NCBI RefSeq assembly: GCF_002920615.1
Contig: NZ_PQSU01000059.1
Span: 1 to 35,190, forward strand
DNA: 35,190 nt
Reading direction: 5' to 3'
From: Streptomyces sp. Ru62
GTDB lineage: Bacteria > Actinomycetota > Actinomycetes > Streptomycetales > Streptomycetaceae
This document shows, piece after piece, positions 31,742 to 35,190 of this stretch. The stretch's first letter is position 1; each line of letters begins with the position of its first letter. A program made the position numbers and the translations under genes. The notes below the pieces were generated by a model, which worked only from the letters and a program-made list of their open reading frames with translations, was not told the origin of the DNA and did no database searches.

Positions 31742-35190
<3,449 letters not shown>

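Overview
The window is about 73% G+C by eye. Codons end almost always in G or C, many genes start with GTG, and long spurious open frames run antisense to real genes. Together with the gene families present (ANTAR proteins, DUF5133, GH46 chitosanase, CsbD, SpoIIE-type PP2C, multi-HAMP hybrid kinase, NmtR-like sensor) this points to a Streptomyces or very close actinomycete chromosome. I see no transposase, integrase, tRNA, rRNA or CRISPR array.

Layout. 1-11.4 kb: two class A flavin monooxygenases (124-1410 and 5633-6790) frame small conserved genes (DUF1360, DUF2267, a lone ANTAR protein, an AI-2E-type permease). The second monooxygenase is divergent from a TetR regulator across a compact two-palindrome operator. 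Next come a Ni/Co sensor of the NmtR type divergent from a P1B-4 metal-exporting ATPase, and an FUSC/aromatic-acid-exporter-like membrane protein. 11.4-22.5 kb: mostly minus-strand genes, many for exported enzymes: MOSC protein, GH25 muramidase, M1 peptidase with an N-terminal beta-sandwich module, a maltokinase-cap-like protein, secreted adenosine deaminase, DUF5133 protein, SGNH esterase, phosphoglucomutase and Tat-exported GH46 chitosanase with a repressor-type palindrome in its promoter. 22.6-25.8 kb: an MHS-type MFS transporter divergent from an aldo/keto reductase, then a tiny CxxC/CxxC protein with its own promoter. 25.9-35.2 kb: ion-homeostasis and stress-signalling genes: an RCK_C protein with a CPA2 antiporter, DedA, CsbD, an RsbW-like ATPase, an ANTAR-GAF-PAS-PP2C phosphatase, and a multi-HAMP hybrid histidine kinase cut by the right edge.

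How the genes may work together. The clearest functional units are the TetR/monooxygenase pair, the NmtR-like/P1B-4 metal-efflux pair, the RCK_C/antiporter operon, and the kinase/phosphatase/anti-sigma-like set at the right end. The last set has the parts of an osmotic or general-stress partner-switching system, but no STAS protein or sigma factor is inside the window.

The most unexpected pattern is a recurrent one: at least five genes carry short tandem or direct duplications at or just beyond their 3' ends. In several the repeat unit contains the stop codon (units of about 32, 95, 22-23 and 44 bp, plus a 36-bp in-frame one). I know of no named system that explains this. It may simply be tolerated slippage, and a genome-wide test is described under findings.
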